Counted from the stretch's first letter, positions 8,095 to 16,068 are shown. The stretch: 64,000 bases of DNA from Candidatus Bathyarchaeota archaeon (GCA_004376295.1 SOJZ01000029.1:36356-100355), one strand, 5' to 3'. Notes: a model not told the origin generated them from the letters alone. Program-made: numbers and translations.

Positions 8095-9273
8095 TTAATC
8101 TTCAAGGAGATGATTGAACAATTTAACATATTTTTCTGCAACTTTTGGCCAGGTAAAGTTTCTACTATAAGCATAAGCTTTCCTTTCCAAACTAAACCTT
8201 AGTTCTGTATCTTCTATAAGCCTGTTTATGCATTCAGCGATTGAACTAGGACTTCTAAACTTGCATAGTAATCCTCGTCCATCCGCCAAAGCCTCTTCAG
8301 CATGAAGGTACGGTGTCGATATAATAGCCTTACCAGTTCCTAAAGCATAGACGAGCGTTCCACTGCTAATCTGATTCCGACCGACGTATGGAGTAATGTA
8401 GATATCTGTTGCTTGGAGATACCTAATTAGTTCCCGTTTGGGGATAAAACGATTGTAGAACCTCACATGTTTCCCCAATTGGAGTTCATCAACTAACCTC
8501 ATCAACCTCTTCCGATAACGCTCGCCCTCAGTTTTCCTTACTTCCGGATGAGTCTCTCCAATTATGAGGTAAAGAATTCTTGGTTCTTTCTTAACGAGGG
8601 AAGGGAGCGCTCGAATAGTATGTTGAATACCCTTTCTACGGTTTATCAGTCCAAAAGTAGACAAAACTATCCTATTTCTCAGACCAAGAGAAGTTTTTGG
8701 CCTTTCGCTGGTAACAAATGGAACATCGGGACAACCATGTGGGATAACATCGATTTTTTCACGTTTAATATTACAGCTTTTTAATAGTTGCAGAGCTGTT
8801 GTCGTCATGACGACGATTGACGCGCTATGGTATGCAATACTTTCCAAAACTGTTTGAGCAGTTGGTCCAAAGTTTGGCACAATAGTATGGAGCGTAGTTA
8901 CTACTGGTTTCTGAAGATCCTCCAAAAACGAATTAATGTATTCCCCCCACTCTCCTCCAAAAAGACCGAATGTGTGTTGGAGATTTATTAAATCAACTTC
9001 AGATAGATTAACGTAGCGAACGGCTTGGACGTAATCATCAATAGAGTCTCGTTCAATTTGAAATCTAACTCTCCTATCATACTTGTAGATTCCCCCCTTC
9101 TCATTTATCGCGATAACCACTGATGATTTAAACTCGTGAAGCCCATCTATGGCATCGACCAGATCCTTCGTGTAGCTTGCTATACCACACTCTCGCGGCG
9201 GATAAGTGCTTACATAAGCAATCCTTTTTTCATCGACATTGAAAAGGGAGAGTTTCTGCTTGGATGTTTGCAT
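8095..9273 (-). CDS. GT4-family glycosyltransferase
   Basis: 392 residues with a GT-B fold: N-terminal YVSTYPPRECGIASYTKDLVDAI (acceptor side), central ITTLHTIVPN-type block, and the C-terminal nucleotide-sugar site with the family E-x7-E region around SSGTLVYALGTGKAIISTPYLHAEEAL. Such enzymes add mannose or glucose from a nucleotide sugar to a glycan or lipid acceptor at the cytoplasmic face. With the following alpha-barrel gene and the GH130 enzyme it forms a small glycan-building or remodelling unit. Confidence 0.85.
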   Translation of the reverse strand: MQTSKQKLSLFNVDEKRIAYVSTYPPRECGIASYTKDLVDAIDGLHEFKSSVVIAINEKGGIYKYDRRVRFQIERDSIDDYVQAVRYVNLSEVDLINLQHTFGLFGGEWGEYINSFLEDLQKPVVTTLHTIVPNFGPTAQTVLESIAYHSASIVVMTTTALQLLKSCNIKREKIDVIPHGCPDVPFVTSERPKTSLGLRNRIVLSTFGLINRRKGIQHTIRALPSLVKKEPRILYLIIGETHPEVRKTEGERYRKRLMRLVDELQLGKHVRFYNRFIPKRELIRYLQATDIYITPYVGRNQISSGTLVYALGTGKAIISTPYLHAEEALADGRGLLCKFRSPSSIAECINRLIEDTELRFSLERKAYAYSRNFTWPKVAEKYVKLFNHLLED

Positions 9274-9324
9274 TAACTTACTCTACCTACCTTTGGGGCA
9301 ACCTTCTTCATAAAAAGTCTTGTA

Positions 9325-9640
9325 TCATGCATGCATTTACCTCCCACAGTTGAATGTAACACTTTCCCCTTTTTATCTGCCTTGTTTCTCAATAAAATAC
9401 CTACCCAAACATCCATCTGGGGTCGGTGCTAGCCACAAAAACATCAAATCCTTTTTTTACAAGATAACCACCTAGTTTTTCGGCTATTTTCTTTCATGCA
9501 TGTTTGATGCATGGCATACATGCAAAAATAGCTAATCTACATCAACATACTTTTCCAATAACTTTTTTTTCTAATTCATAAATCCTCAAATGAAAAATTT
9601 CTTAAATCAATGTTCAAAATACTTGCATGCATGCAAGTAT
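9325..9640. repeat. TGCATGCA cluster in a gene-free stretch
   Basis: The 350 bases after the GT4 start contain no credible gene. TCATGCATGCATTT occurs at 9325-9338, a run of ATGCATG/GATGCATGG/CATACATGC at about 9494-9525, and a perfect 18-bp palindrome ACTTGCATGCATGCAAGT at 9621-9638. Confidence 0.7.
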
Positions 9641-9752
9641 TAAAAACCTCAAGTATAAAATTAATGATGTTCTGATTCATAATGGTTACAAAGTTCAGAA
9701 TTCTGAGGAATTCGATGAAGCCTTCCGTAAAATTGTCAAAGAGGTGATTTAA
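9627..9752 (+). CDS. Putative 41-residue small protein
   Basis: Starts at the ATG inside the palindromic TGCATGCA site (MHASIKNL...) and ends with ...EEFDEAFRKIVKEVI. The composition (charged helices, no stop-rich bias) looks protein-like. Its TAA is followed at once by the ATG of the next gene, and its 3' end supplies that gene's strong ribosome-binding site (GAGGTGATTT), which supports real translation and coupling. No Shine-Dalgarno precedes its own start; it may be leaderless. Family unknown. Confidence 0.5.
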   Translation: MHASIKNLKYKINDVLIHNGYKVQNSEEFDEAFRKIVKEVI

Positions 9753-9854
9753 ATGCCTTTATATGATAAGGTTTGTGCTGTTTGTTTAAAACAGTTCTCG
9801 ACAACGGATAAAAAAAGAAAGTTATGTATGAATTGCCTATATGCTGAAAAATAA
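9753..9854 (+). CDS. 33-residue zinc-ribbon-like peptide
   Basis: Encodes two CxxC pairs (VCAVCLKQF and KLCMNCLYAEK) about 16 residues apart, the spacing of a small zinc ribbon. GAGGTGATTTAA before the ATG is a near-perfect Shine-Dalgarno. Such tiny zinc proteins are common in archaeal mobile elements and viruses; a specific role cannot be stated. Confidence 0.6.
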   Translation: MPLYDKVCAVCLKQFSTTDKKRKLCMNCLYAEK

Positions 9855-9878
9855 CCCTAGTTTTTTTGATTGTTTACC

Positions 9879-10061
9879 TTATAGCAACAAGAGAATGCCG
9901 ATAACTATCCCTACAGCAACCACTAAACTCATCAAGACCGACCACGCTGTAACACGTATGTCTGCGATTTTATCGAGTGCAATTATCATTGAAATCCACA
10001 AGAGAGGAATCAAAAAAAAAGGACCAAGGATTTGCTGTAAAAAGATGAAAGATTTCGTCAA
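9879..10061 (-). CDS. Small two-helix membrane protein
   Basis: 60 residues with two long hydrophobic segments (about 12-28 and 39-60) joined by a short charged loop (DKIADIRVT) and ending in VGIVIGILLLL. No family recognised. The opposite strand also has an open frame here but with an implausible composition. Confidence 0.45.
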   Translation of the reverse strand: MTKSFIFLQQILGPFFLIPLLWISMIIALDKIADIRVTAWSVLMSLVVAVGIVIGILLLL

Positions 10062-10177
10062 TAATATCCCACTGATTAATAGGTTTTGGAAGCATGTCTT
10101 CGCAATATTTTTACATAATTATTAAACGTTGTGCATCGCCCTTATGACACTAAAAGATGTGAGAAATGCGGAAAAAT

Positions 10178-10852
10178 CTAACGCAGTTCTTTGAGGTATT
10201 TCCACATTTTCGGAACTGTGTTCCTAAACGCTTCATGCCATTCTTCATTCTTCATCAGTTCTTGAGCGAATGTTACGGATAACCAAATTATTGTGGCTGC
10301 CATAGTCGTAAGCATTAAGAATAGCACAGCCTTGAATCTTTCTTTGTTATACTCTCCTAGAGTGGCTTTTGTCTTATCCTTTTCGATTTCTGTGAATGCA
10401 AAGGTGCTCTTGAAACTTGAGTGAACGAATTCACACATATCTTCATACAGAGAATCACTTGCATAACTCACATTCTTTCTGAGAAAACTTGGACGGAATT
10501 TCTTTCCCTCAAACCAAAGTTTAGCCTCTTCCTCATGCTTTGAAAGATAGTTCATCAAAAGGTGATTCTCATAGGATATTCTCAGTAGTGCCATAGAGAC
10601 ATCGTAGTAGCCTTTGAGAGAAGAATCAAAGGCACAACGCAATATTCTGAATATCCTATAGGAGATTCTGTAAGTGGAATCTTTGCTGTATGTGAACCCG
10701 TGAACATTTTCATCACTTAATACTTGAAAAGTCTTCAGAAAGACTTCTGAAGTTTCTCTGAAAAAGGTCAATTCCTTCTGGAAATCTCGCTCACTCTTCC
10801 TCATAGTTCTTAATTCATCTTTTCTTAACAACGATAAATTTCGATACGACAT
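10178..10852 (-). CDS. Helical protein of unknown function
   Basis: About 224 residues from the ATG at 10852; the frame extends 49 codons further upstream but that part is low-complexity and hydrophobic, and AAAGGGAAC precedes the internal start. It is helical with a motif block YYDVSMALLRISYENHLLMNYLSKHEEEAKLWFEGKKFRPSF reminiscent of HEPN-like or DUF5677-type proteins, and one hydrophobic helix near the end (LFLMLTTMAATIIWLSV). Function not assigned; the HEPN resemblance is only by eye. Confidence 0.65.
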   Translation of the reverse strand: MSYRNLSLLRKDELRTMRKSERDFQKELTFFRETSEVFLKTFQVLSDENVHGFTYSKDSTYRISYRIFRILRCAFDSSLKGYYDVSMALLRISYENHLLMNYLSKHEEEAKLWFEGKKFRPSFLRKNVSYASDSLYEDMCEFVHSSFKSTFAFTEIEKDKTKATLGEYNKERFKAVLFLMLTTMAATIIWLSVTFAQELMKNEEWHEAFRNTVPKMWKYLKELR

Positions 10853-10975
10853 CAGAGTTCCCTTTTTACAATTATGATTAATGAAGAACAATAGTTTTTT
10901 GTAATTGTGAGTAATGCAAAAAGTTATAGCTGAATCGAAAGAACTAATTAGAATACTTAAGAAGGAAATGAGAAT

Positions 10976-11161
10976 ATGATGAAGTGTGATAAATGCCATG
11001 TAGATTCAGCCATGTATAGAGCTACGGTAATGGTTTGTCCCAAGTGTCATGGAATACTTAATGCGGAACAGCTGTTCCAACTACTCGAGAAATTAAGAAT
11101 CAGTAAAGAGCTGGTTGAACAGATTAAGAAGGAAATTGTTCTCGAAATCACCTTTTCATAG
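10976..11161 (+). CDS. Small zinc-ribbon protein with helical tail
   Basis: 61 residues. MMKCDKCHVD and VCPKCHG give two CxxC knuckles 15 residues apart, followed by an amphipathic helix (AEQLFQLLEKLRISKELVEQ). Transcribed divergently from the helical protein gene at 10178-10852. Probably a nucleic-acid or protein adaptor; no family assigned. Confidence 0.65.
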   Translation: MMKCDKCHVDSAMYRATVMVCPKCHGILNAEQLFQLLEKLRISKELVEQIKKEIVLEITFS

Positions 11162-11192
11162 GGTAAAACCCTCAGGAGCCTGCATTTTCCAC

Positions 11193-11258
11193 ATGCATGC
11201 AGGTGAAACAAAAATAAATCAGCAAGCAAACAGAAGGGAAAGGAAGAAATCTGAATGA
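11193..11258 (+). CDS. Putative 21-residue leader peptide
   Basis: Begins at the ATG of a TGCATGCA motif (MHAGETKINQQANR...) and its TGA overlaps the ATG of the next gene as ATGA. The arrangement copies the 9627/9753 pair: motif, tiny ORF, coupled small gene. It may be a translated leader or merely the 5' leader of the next gene. Confidence 0.35.
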   Translation: MHAGETKINQQANRRERKKSE

Positions 11259-11425
11259 AAAAACTCATTAAAAAACAATTAACTTACGGTGATGTGCTTC
11301 AGAGCAAATGTACATTCGAAGAATACATTCAAGACTGCTATGAAAGAAATAAAGACGAAGAATGTTTCAGAGAAACTAATGGTCAGGTTCTATGCTTCCG
11401 ATGTCCAAAAGTTGGGAGGATTTGA
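11255..11425 (+). CDS. 56-residue cysteine-containing protein
   Basis: Basic N-terminus (MKKLIKKQLTYGD), then cysteines in SKCTF, QDCYE, EECFR and VLCFRCPKVG, compatible with a small metal-binding fold. AAAGGAAGAAA precedes the start and the ORF is coupled to a 21-codon leader. A further 13-codon ORF after GGAGGATTTGAAAA starts at 11429 and is probably not meaningful. No family recognised. Confidence 0.5.
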   Translation: MKKLIKKQLTYGDVLQSKCTFEEYIQDCYERNKDEECFRETNGQVLCFRCPKVGRI

Positions 11426-11750
11426 AAAATGCCAATGAAAATACGTTTTCAAGGAAAGTTGTATGCATGAACAGTTTTTCCATGCAAGCAGTGAATCTCC
11501 ATTCATTCAATCAGGATTTTGTTGTTCATTCCTATTGTTTAATTGCACTGAACAAGAAGAGAATTTCTGTTCCTTTTTCTCTTTGTGTGTCTCACGTTTT
11601 CTCTCTTTTTCGGTCACAAATCACTCTGCATGCATGCATTGAATCCTCAGATTGATTAGGCATTTCCTTCCCTGCTCGCCATTAGCACTTTCTTTTAGGA
11701 TACTTAATCCTTTTATGCATGCATGAGAAACTTGCACGATACATCTCTAA
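11426..11750. repeat. Gene-free stretch with three TGCATGCA-type sites
   Basis: Contains GTATGCATGAAC (11461), CTGCATGCATGCATT (11627-11640) and TTATGCATGCATGAG (11713-11726), in pyrimidine-rich sequence. An 87-codon plus-strand frame covers part of it but has no ribosome-binding site and reads like noise. Confidence 0.6.
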
Positions 11751-11987
11751 TCACTCCTTCTCTTTTATCTCCGTGCGCTCTATAACTCTCACAAACTTCC
11801 TTTTCTTGGACGCCCAAGGAGTTGTGAGTTTTTTGTACACTTCCACCAACCCCCTGTTCTTTAAATCTGGAACTGCACCCATCATTCTGGAAGGTATGTT
11901 GCAGATCAGCACTTCTCCACGTTCTTTAACGAAGTTGTAAACTTTCTTCTCAAATTCAGTTAGCCCCTTAGACAACTCTAAACACAT
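11751..11987 (-). CDS. Small winged-helix-like basic protein (paralogue of 26316-26567)
   Basis: About 79 residues. The core LTEFEKKVYNFVKERGEV...MMGAVPDLKNRGLVEVYKK...KKRKFVRV is clearly related to the protein at 26316, so the block is under selection. Helix-turn-helix followed by a short beta wing and a lysine/arginine-rich end suggests DNA or RNA binding. The frame runs up to 12080 but the homology starts near the ATG at 11987; a TTG at 11975 would give an even closer match to the paralogue. GGAGG lies just upstream. Confidence 0.7.
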   Translation of the reverse strand: MCLELSKGLTEFEKKVYNFVKERGEVLICNIPSRMMGAVPDLKNRGLVEVYKKLTTPWASKKRKFVRVIERTEIKEKE

Positions 11988-12059
11988 CCTCCATTTGTTA
12001 AATCTATTGTAGTCAAACGTATCTTTTCCGTCTCTAACGGTTCTTTTCCTTCCATATCC

Positions 12060-12355
12060 AAATCGACCATGCACGCACAATGAATTTCCTACTTTTTAGG
12101 TTTCTCCTCCAACTTTGTGATTTTTGCATCAATAGGCAATGGCATAGGCGTCCTAGTTGCTAGAGTCAGCTTAGCTAGGAAGGGGCGATCGCTATCGTGA
12201 CTATTGATAGAACACCCAGATGCATGCATGCAATCTAACGAACCTCTAAAACTAATGCATGCATGGAAAGAGATATACATTATTTTTGCAGCTTTTGCGG
12301 AGGAGTTGATGTTGATGCTAATGGAAGAACCTGCAAAATAACTGCATGCATGCAA
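12060..12355. repeat. TGCATGCA-rich spacer
   Basis: Holds AGATGCATGCATGCAATC (12219-12235), TAATGCATGCATGG (12253-12266) and ACTGCATGCATGCAAAG (12342-12357), plus CATGCACGCAC near 12070. An 88-codon minus-strand frame (12355-12089) begins with one motif and encodes MHA three times; its last 35 residues look protein-like, but I do not call it. Confidence 0.6.
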
Positions 12356-12363
12356 AGAGCACT

Positions 12364-12933
12364 CTAATCATTCAATGCCTTCTGAATCGCCAAGAGCTTC
12401 GTTAAATCGTTGTCCAAAAAATCTGTCCAACCACGCTCAAAATGAAAACTAGCATTATCACTAACCAACCTAACATCACAAACATAGCGACCATCAACAT
12501 AACCCTTACAATCAGACTCCTTAACCGGAACGAGACCACACTTCGCCCTACACAATTTCTCAATACAACCATTTATCACCAAGTAAAGTCGCTCCGACTT
12601 GAAATGAGGCATGATCCTCTCCGAAATCATCTCAATATTTTCATGCTCCATCTCACTTTCAGCCGCCTTAGTAAACCGCTTCCCAATAAGAATACCCTTA
12701 TCATAATTCCGCTTCTTCAACACCACACTCATCTCCTTAACAGTATCCACACCAACATATCCGGCCCCTGAACTGACGCCCGTTATAACACGTATCAGAA
12801 TCTTATCATCTGACCCCGAAGGCGAAACTGTGAAATCCACCCATCCCTCCTTCCTTCGAACTCTCCTACTTTCATAGTCTCTAATCGCTGAAATCAGCTC
12901 AGCTTTCCTAACGAGGTCTTCTCCACTCAACAC
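12364..12933 (-). CDS. Restriction-endonuclease-fold protein, probably degenerate active site
   Basis: 189 residues. The segment GWVDFTVSPSG...KILIRVITG...VDTVKEMSVVLKKRNYDKGILIGKRFTKAAESEM has the strand-strand-helix pattern of the Mrr/PD-(D/E)xK nucleases found widely in archaea, but where active enzymes have E/Q-x-K the sequence reads IRV, so catalysis is doubtful. Four cysteines around LCRAKCGL and SDCKGY...YVCDV may bind metal. A role in DNA binding or repair is plausible; the assignment is by pattern only. Confidence 0.6.
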   Translation of the reverse strand: MLSGEDLVRKAELISAIRDYESRRVRRKEGWVDFTVSPSGSDDKILIRVITGVSSGAGYVGVDTVKEMSVVLKKRNYDKGILIGKRFTKAAESEMEHENIEMISERIMPHFKSERLYLVINGCIEKLCRAKCGLVPVKESDCKGYVDGRYVCDVRLVSDNASFHFERGWTDFLDNDLTKLLAIQKALND

Positions 12934-13181
12934 ATCGTCCCTCTAACAACCACAGCTTCAAAAATGTTCAACTAGACCATGACGTCCCATTTCATCCCAT
13001 GTATTCTCACGGAAGCTTATATACTGCTCCATAAGGTCAACTGTTAGGTTTTTCCTTCCATGAGCAAAAAACGACCCCTTTCTTTGTAACGTGCACCCAA
13101 CAATCCAATGGAAACCCTTTAACAGTAGGTCTTACAATTGAAACGAGGTAACAACCAAATGAAAACTAGGAATGGAAATGG
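12934..13181. other. Intergenic, nothing recognised
   Basis: No RNA gene or ORF stands out. A TTATATAC string near 13018 could be a promoter element for the downstream OB-fold gene. Confidence 0.3.
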
Positions 13182-13922
13182 ATGCTAAATAGAAGATGGA
13201 CAATGCTGCGAGGACGACCTCGAGGCAGGGGCCATTCAACACGTGATACGAGGCTTCTCCAATATCTCGTAACAATTTCGCTAAAACATAGAATCGACCC
13301 AGACAAGCTCTTCAACAAGATTGTGTATGCTTGGAAGAACGGAAGATCCAAGTGCAAACAATTAACAATCCAGTGCCGCGAAAAAATGGGAGACCACGCC
13401 ATTTTTCTTATAACTAAGAATCATGAAGTAGTTGCGCAATTTCCGATGTCAAGGAACCTTCTTAAGCAAACAGCTCCGCTGAAACGGTTTGCACATGTAA
13501 TTGAACGTGAGAAAGATGCTCTAATGAAGAAGAGAAATGCTAGGGCAGTGGGGTATCATAAAATTGGAGATTTGAAGGCTGGAATGAAGCGGATTAACTT
13601 GAAAGCCCGTGTCCTCTCGATTTCAAGACCACAACAAGCTCTGACAAAATACAACGATTATGTTATGTTTGCCAACGCAACTTTGACAGATGAAACTGGC
13701 ACTGTAAAACTAACTCTATGGAACGGTAGAATAAACTCCCTTTCCGTCAATGACACAGTTGAAATTGAAAATGCAAATGTCACCGCTTACAAAGGTGAAA
13801 CTCAACTGAAAATCGGGAGACATAGCAAATTAAGAATCATTGACAATCACAACAGAGTTCGCGCAAGAGAACTAGAACGTACGCCAAGTCTAAACAGCAT
13901 CGCAATGCGCACACATGGATGA
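13182..13922 (+). CDS. OB-fold nucleic-acid-binding protein with basic N-terminal domain
   Basis: Up to 246 residues; an internal ATG at 13203 is a credible alternative start. The N-terminal 110 residues are basic and unassigned (RGRPRGRGHSTRD). Residues about 125-225 form an RPA/SSB-like OB fold: IGDLKAGMKRINLKARVLSI, DETGTVKLTLWN, NDTVEIENANVTAYKGETQLKIG. The protein at 16423-16713 is essentially this OB fold on its own, so the two are related. Likely binds single-stranded DNA; it lies near FEN1 and a YHS protein. Confidence 0.8.
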   Translation: MLNRRWTMLRGRPRGRGHSTRDTRLLQYLVTISLKHRIDPDKLFNKIVYAWKNGRSKCKQLTIQCREKMGDHAIFLITKNHEVVAQFPMSRNLLKQTAPLKRFAHVIEREKDALMKKRNARAVGYHKIGDLKAGMKRINLKARVLSISRPQQALTKYNDYVMFANATLTDETGTVKLTLWNGRINSLSVNDTVEIENANVTAYKGETQLKIGRHSKLRIIDNHNRVRARELERTPSLNSIAMRTHG

Positions 13923-13933
13923 GGAACAAGACG

Positions 13934-14077
13934 ATGCCTAGAGACCCTGTTTGCGGCGCGGTTCTGAACGAAAAAACAGCTAAATTTAAGATCAAGCATG
14001 AAGGAGAAAATTACTATTTCTGTAGTGTGAAATGCAAGAAGAGATTCAAAAGGAATCGAAGGAAGTTTGTAAAGTAG
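13934..14077 (+). CDS. YHS-domain metal-binding protein
   Basis: 47 residues too short for most gene callers: PRDPVCGAVL at the start and YYFCSVKCKKRFKRN near the end form the YHS domain, a small fold with paired cysteines that binds a metal. GAGGA lies 10 bases before the ATG and the gene follows the OB-fold gene by 11 bases, so they are probably co-transcribed. YHS domains occur free or fused to copper ATPases and ferritin-like proteins; the basic C-terminus hints at a nucleic-acid contact instead. Confidence 0.75.
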   Translation: MPRDPVCGAVLNEKTAKFKIKHEGENYYFCSVKCKKRFKRNRRKFVK

Positions 14078-14210
14078 ACTGGATTCTTCCTGTGCACTCA
14101 GTACGCATACATAAATTAACTTAATGTTGATGAAGCGTTTCGGAACATCATCCACACCGTTTTCACAGTTTTTTTGTTAGCTCACCCGTGTTCTTCAATA
14201 CAGATGCCAT

Positions 14211-14300
14211 CTTTCGCTATCTTTTCGTATCTTTTCCTATCTTTCTATATCTTTTTGTATCTTTCTGCATCTTTCCCCATCTATTCCCATCTAATCCTAT
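14211..14300. repeat. Nine-unit 10-bp tandem array
   Basis: Nine consecutive decamers follow the pattern CTTTTCNNAT (for example CTTTCGCTAT, CTTTTCGTAT, CTTTTCCTAT, CTTTCTATAT), decaying at the right end to CTATTCCCAT and CTAATCCTAT. A period of 10 keeps every A/T step on one face of the helix, which suggests bent DNA or an array of protein sites. Not coding: 10 is not a multiple of 3. Confidence 0.85.
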
Positions 14301-14363
14301 CGTGGGATAAACCGTTTTCAAGCTTAATTTCAAAAAACCAACAAAATACAAGCTTTGTGAAAA

Positions 14364-14433
14364 ACTAAAAAAATTATAGGGGGGTCTAATAAGAGAGACT
14401 AGTGCAAATAACGGGACAGAATAGTCAACTTTT
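14364..14433 (+). repeat. Copy of the dispersed G-rich intergenic element
   Basis: AAAAAAATTATAGG, GGGGTCTAATAAGAGAGACT, then GTGCAAATAACGGGACAGAATAGTC. It is the longest plus-strand copy and ends about 65 bases before the GNAT start. Confidence 0.65.
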
Positions 14434-14498
14434 CAGAGAAAGCCTTATAACATAGCAACGTTTTCTTGTGGCAATCTTCCAGAAAGGAGAATTACGCT

Positions 14499-14825
14499 AT
14501 GCAGATTGTCAAGGAACCACGTGGACACCAAACGCTCTACCGACTTGTAGACAATCTAGATTGTATGCTAGGTCGAGCAATAACCTCAGAAACCACTGAA
14601 GAAGTCAGACTACACGAAATCTACGTAAAGCCTGAACATCGCGGAAAAGGCTACGGAAGTACACTCATGCAAGCAATCCTCAACGGAGACAAAACAAAAC
14701 TGATAACATTATGCACAGGATTCACAAACATTCCATTCTTCAAACAACACGACTTTGAAGTAACAGAAACCCGTGACAGCCTAGTTCTTATGAGCAGAAA
14801 AACGCTAACCCCCAAGATACAGTAA
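14499..14825 (+). CDS. GNAT-family acetyltransferase
   Basis: About 108 residues. VRLHEIYVKPEHRGKGYGSTLMQAIL is the acetyl-CoA-binding motif A of the GNAT fold (R/Q-x-x-G-x-G/A), followed by a C-terminal strand-helix block (GFTNIPFFKQHDFEVTETRD). The ATG at 14499 follows AAAGGAGAATTACGCT and is preferred to an upstream TTG at 14466. Acceptor unknown. Confidence 0.85.
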   Translation: MQIVKEPRGHQTLYRLVDNLDCMLGRAITSETTEEVRLHEIYVKPEHRGKGYGSTLMQAILNGDKTKLITLCTGFTNIPFFKQHDFEVTETRDSLVLMSRKTLTPKIQ

Positions 14826-14910
14826 CAGCATTCTGAAACTGCTCTCCTTTTACAAGCTACAAAAAAATTATTGTCTCCCATTATACATAATGAATGCTTA
14901 GGGCTTCAAC

Positions 14911-15948
14911 TTGGGAGTCAACCTCACACCCATCATAATCAAAAAAACAATACGTTTAGAAGACCTCAGAGGCAAAAACCTTGCAGTAGACGCCAACAAC
15001 ACACTATATCAATTCTTATCGTTAATTCGAACACCAGACGGAACACCCCTAAAAGACTCAAACGGACACATCACTTCCCACCTCACAGGACTCATGTCCC
15101 GCTCCACACATCTAATACACAATTACGGAATTAACCTAATCTTCGTTTTTGACGGAAAACCCCCACCACTCAAAGAACAAGAAATCCTAAAGAGACGAGA
15201 ACTCCGAGAAAAGGCTACAAAAGAATGGAAAAAAGCACTTGAAACTAAAGACTACGCCACAGCTTTCTCCAAAGCAGTTATGACAAGCCGCTTAACAAAA
15301 CCATTAATTGATGACGCAAAACAACTCCTCAAACTCCTCGGAATACCTTATGTTCAAGCACCCAGCGAGGCCGAAGCTCAAACAGCCTACATGGCTGCAA
15401 GAGGCGACGTTTGGGCATCAAGCAGCCGTGACTACGACGCTCTCCTTTTCGGATCACCCCGCCTCTTAAGATATCTCACAATCTCAGGAAAAGAGTTTCT
15501 ACCCAGCAAGGGAGTTTCTCGACCATTGAAACCAGAACTCATCGACTTGAAGAAACTTCTGGCCTATCATGAACTCACTCATAAACAACTCATAGACCTC
15601 GCAATCTTGATTGGAACCGACTTTAACAAAGGAGTGAAAGGAATAGGCCCCAAAACAGCCTTAAAACTATTGAAGAAACATGGCAACATAGAGAAACTAC
15701 CCAACAACGTTAGGTCAAAGGTCCCTGAACACTACAATGAAGTTCGAAAAATCTTCCTAAAACCCAACATCACATCCGACTACACTCTTAAATATGGAAA
15801 ACTCGACGAAAAGAACCTCTATCAATTTCTCTGCAACCAACGAGACTTCTCTAAAAAACGTGTAGAAACTGTTGTTCAAAGAATGAAGAAGTTTTACTCA
15901 ACCAAAAAACAAACCAGCTTAAAAAAATGGGTCGCTATAACTGACTAG
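14911..15948 (+). CDS. fen: Flap endonuclease 1
   Basis: 345 residues. The N-domain (VDANNTLYQFLSLIRTPDG), the acidic cluster FVFDGKPPPLK and EAEAQTAYMA...DYDALLFG, and the helix-hairpin-helix GVKGIGPKTALKLLKKHG are standard FEN1 features. The C-terminal end QTSLKKWV resembles a PCNA-interacting peptide. It removes 5' flaps during Okazaki-fragment maturation and base-excision repair. Start is TTG at 14911; codons end mainly in A or C. Confidence 0.95.
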   Translation: MGVNLTPIIIKKTIRLEDLRGKNLAVDANNTLYQFLSLIRTPDGTPLKDSNGHITSHLTGLMSRSTHLIHNYGINLIFVFDGKPPPLKEQEILKRRELREKATKEWKKALETKDYATAFSKAVMTSRLTKPLIDDAKQLLKLLGIPYVQAPSEAEAQTAYMAARGDVWASSSRDYDALLFGSPRLLRYLTISGKEFLPSKGVSRPLKPELIDLKKLLAYHELTHKQLIDLAILIGTDFNKGVKGIGPKTALKLLKKHGNIEKLPNNVRSKVPEHYNEVRKIFLKPNITSDYTLKYGKLDEKNLYQFLCNQRDFSKKRVETVVQRMKKFYSTKKQTSLKKWVAITD

Positions 15949-16068
15949 TATTTTTGAGACGTAACCGTCATTTACTCCCAAACCTCCGAACAGTAGGACC
16001 GGACAGACCGAAAAAATGACAAGCCCATCAGACTACTCTCAAAGAACTTGACGCACAAAGATTCCAGG

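Noticed and set aside
9841..10125. Long plus-strand frame over the small membrane-protein gene
   Set aside because: Composition (isoleucine/asparagine-rich, no ribosome-binding site) reads like the shadow of the minus-strand ORF with two membrane helices.
12089..12355. 88-codon minus-strand frame starting in a TGCATGCA motif
   Set aside because: It runs through three copies of the motif, has no ribosome-binding site, and only its last third looks protein-like.
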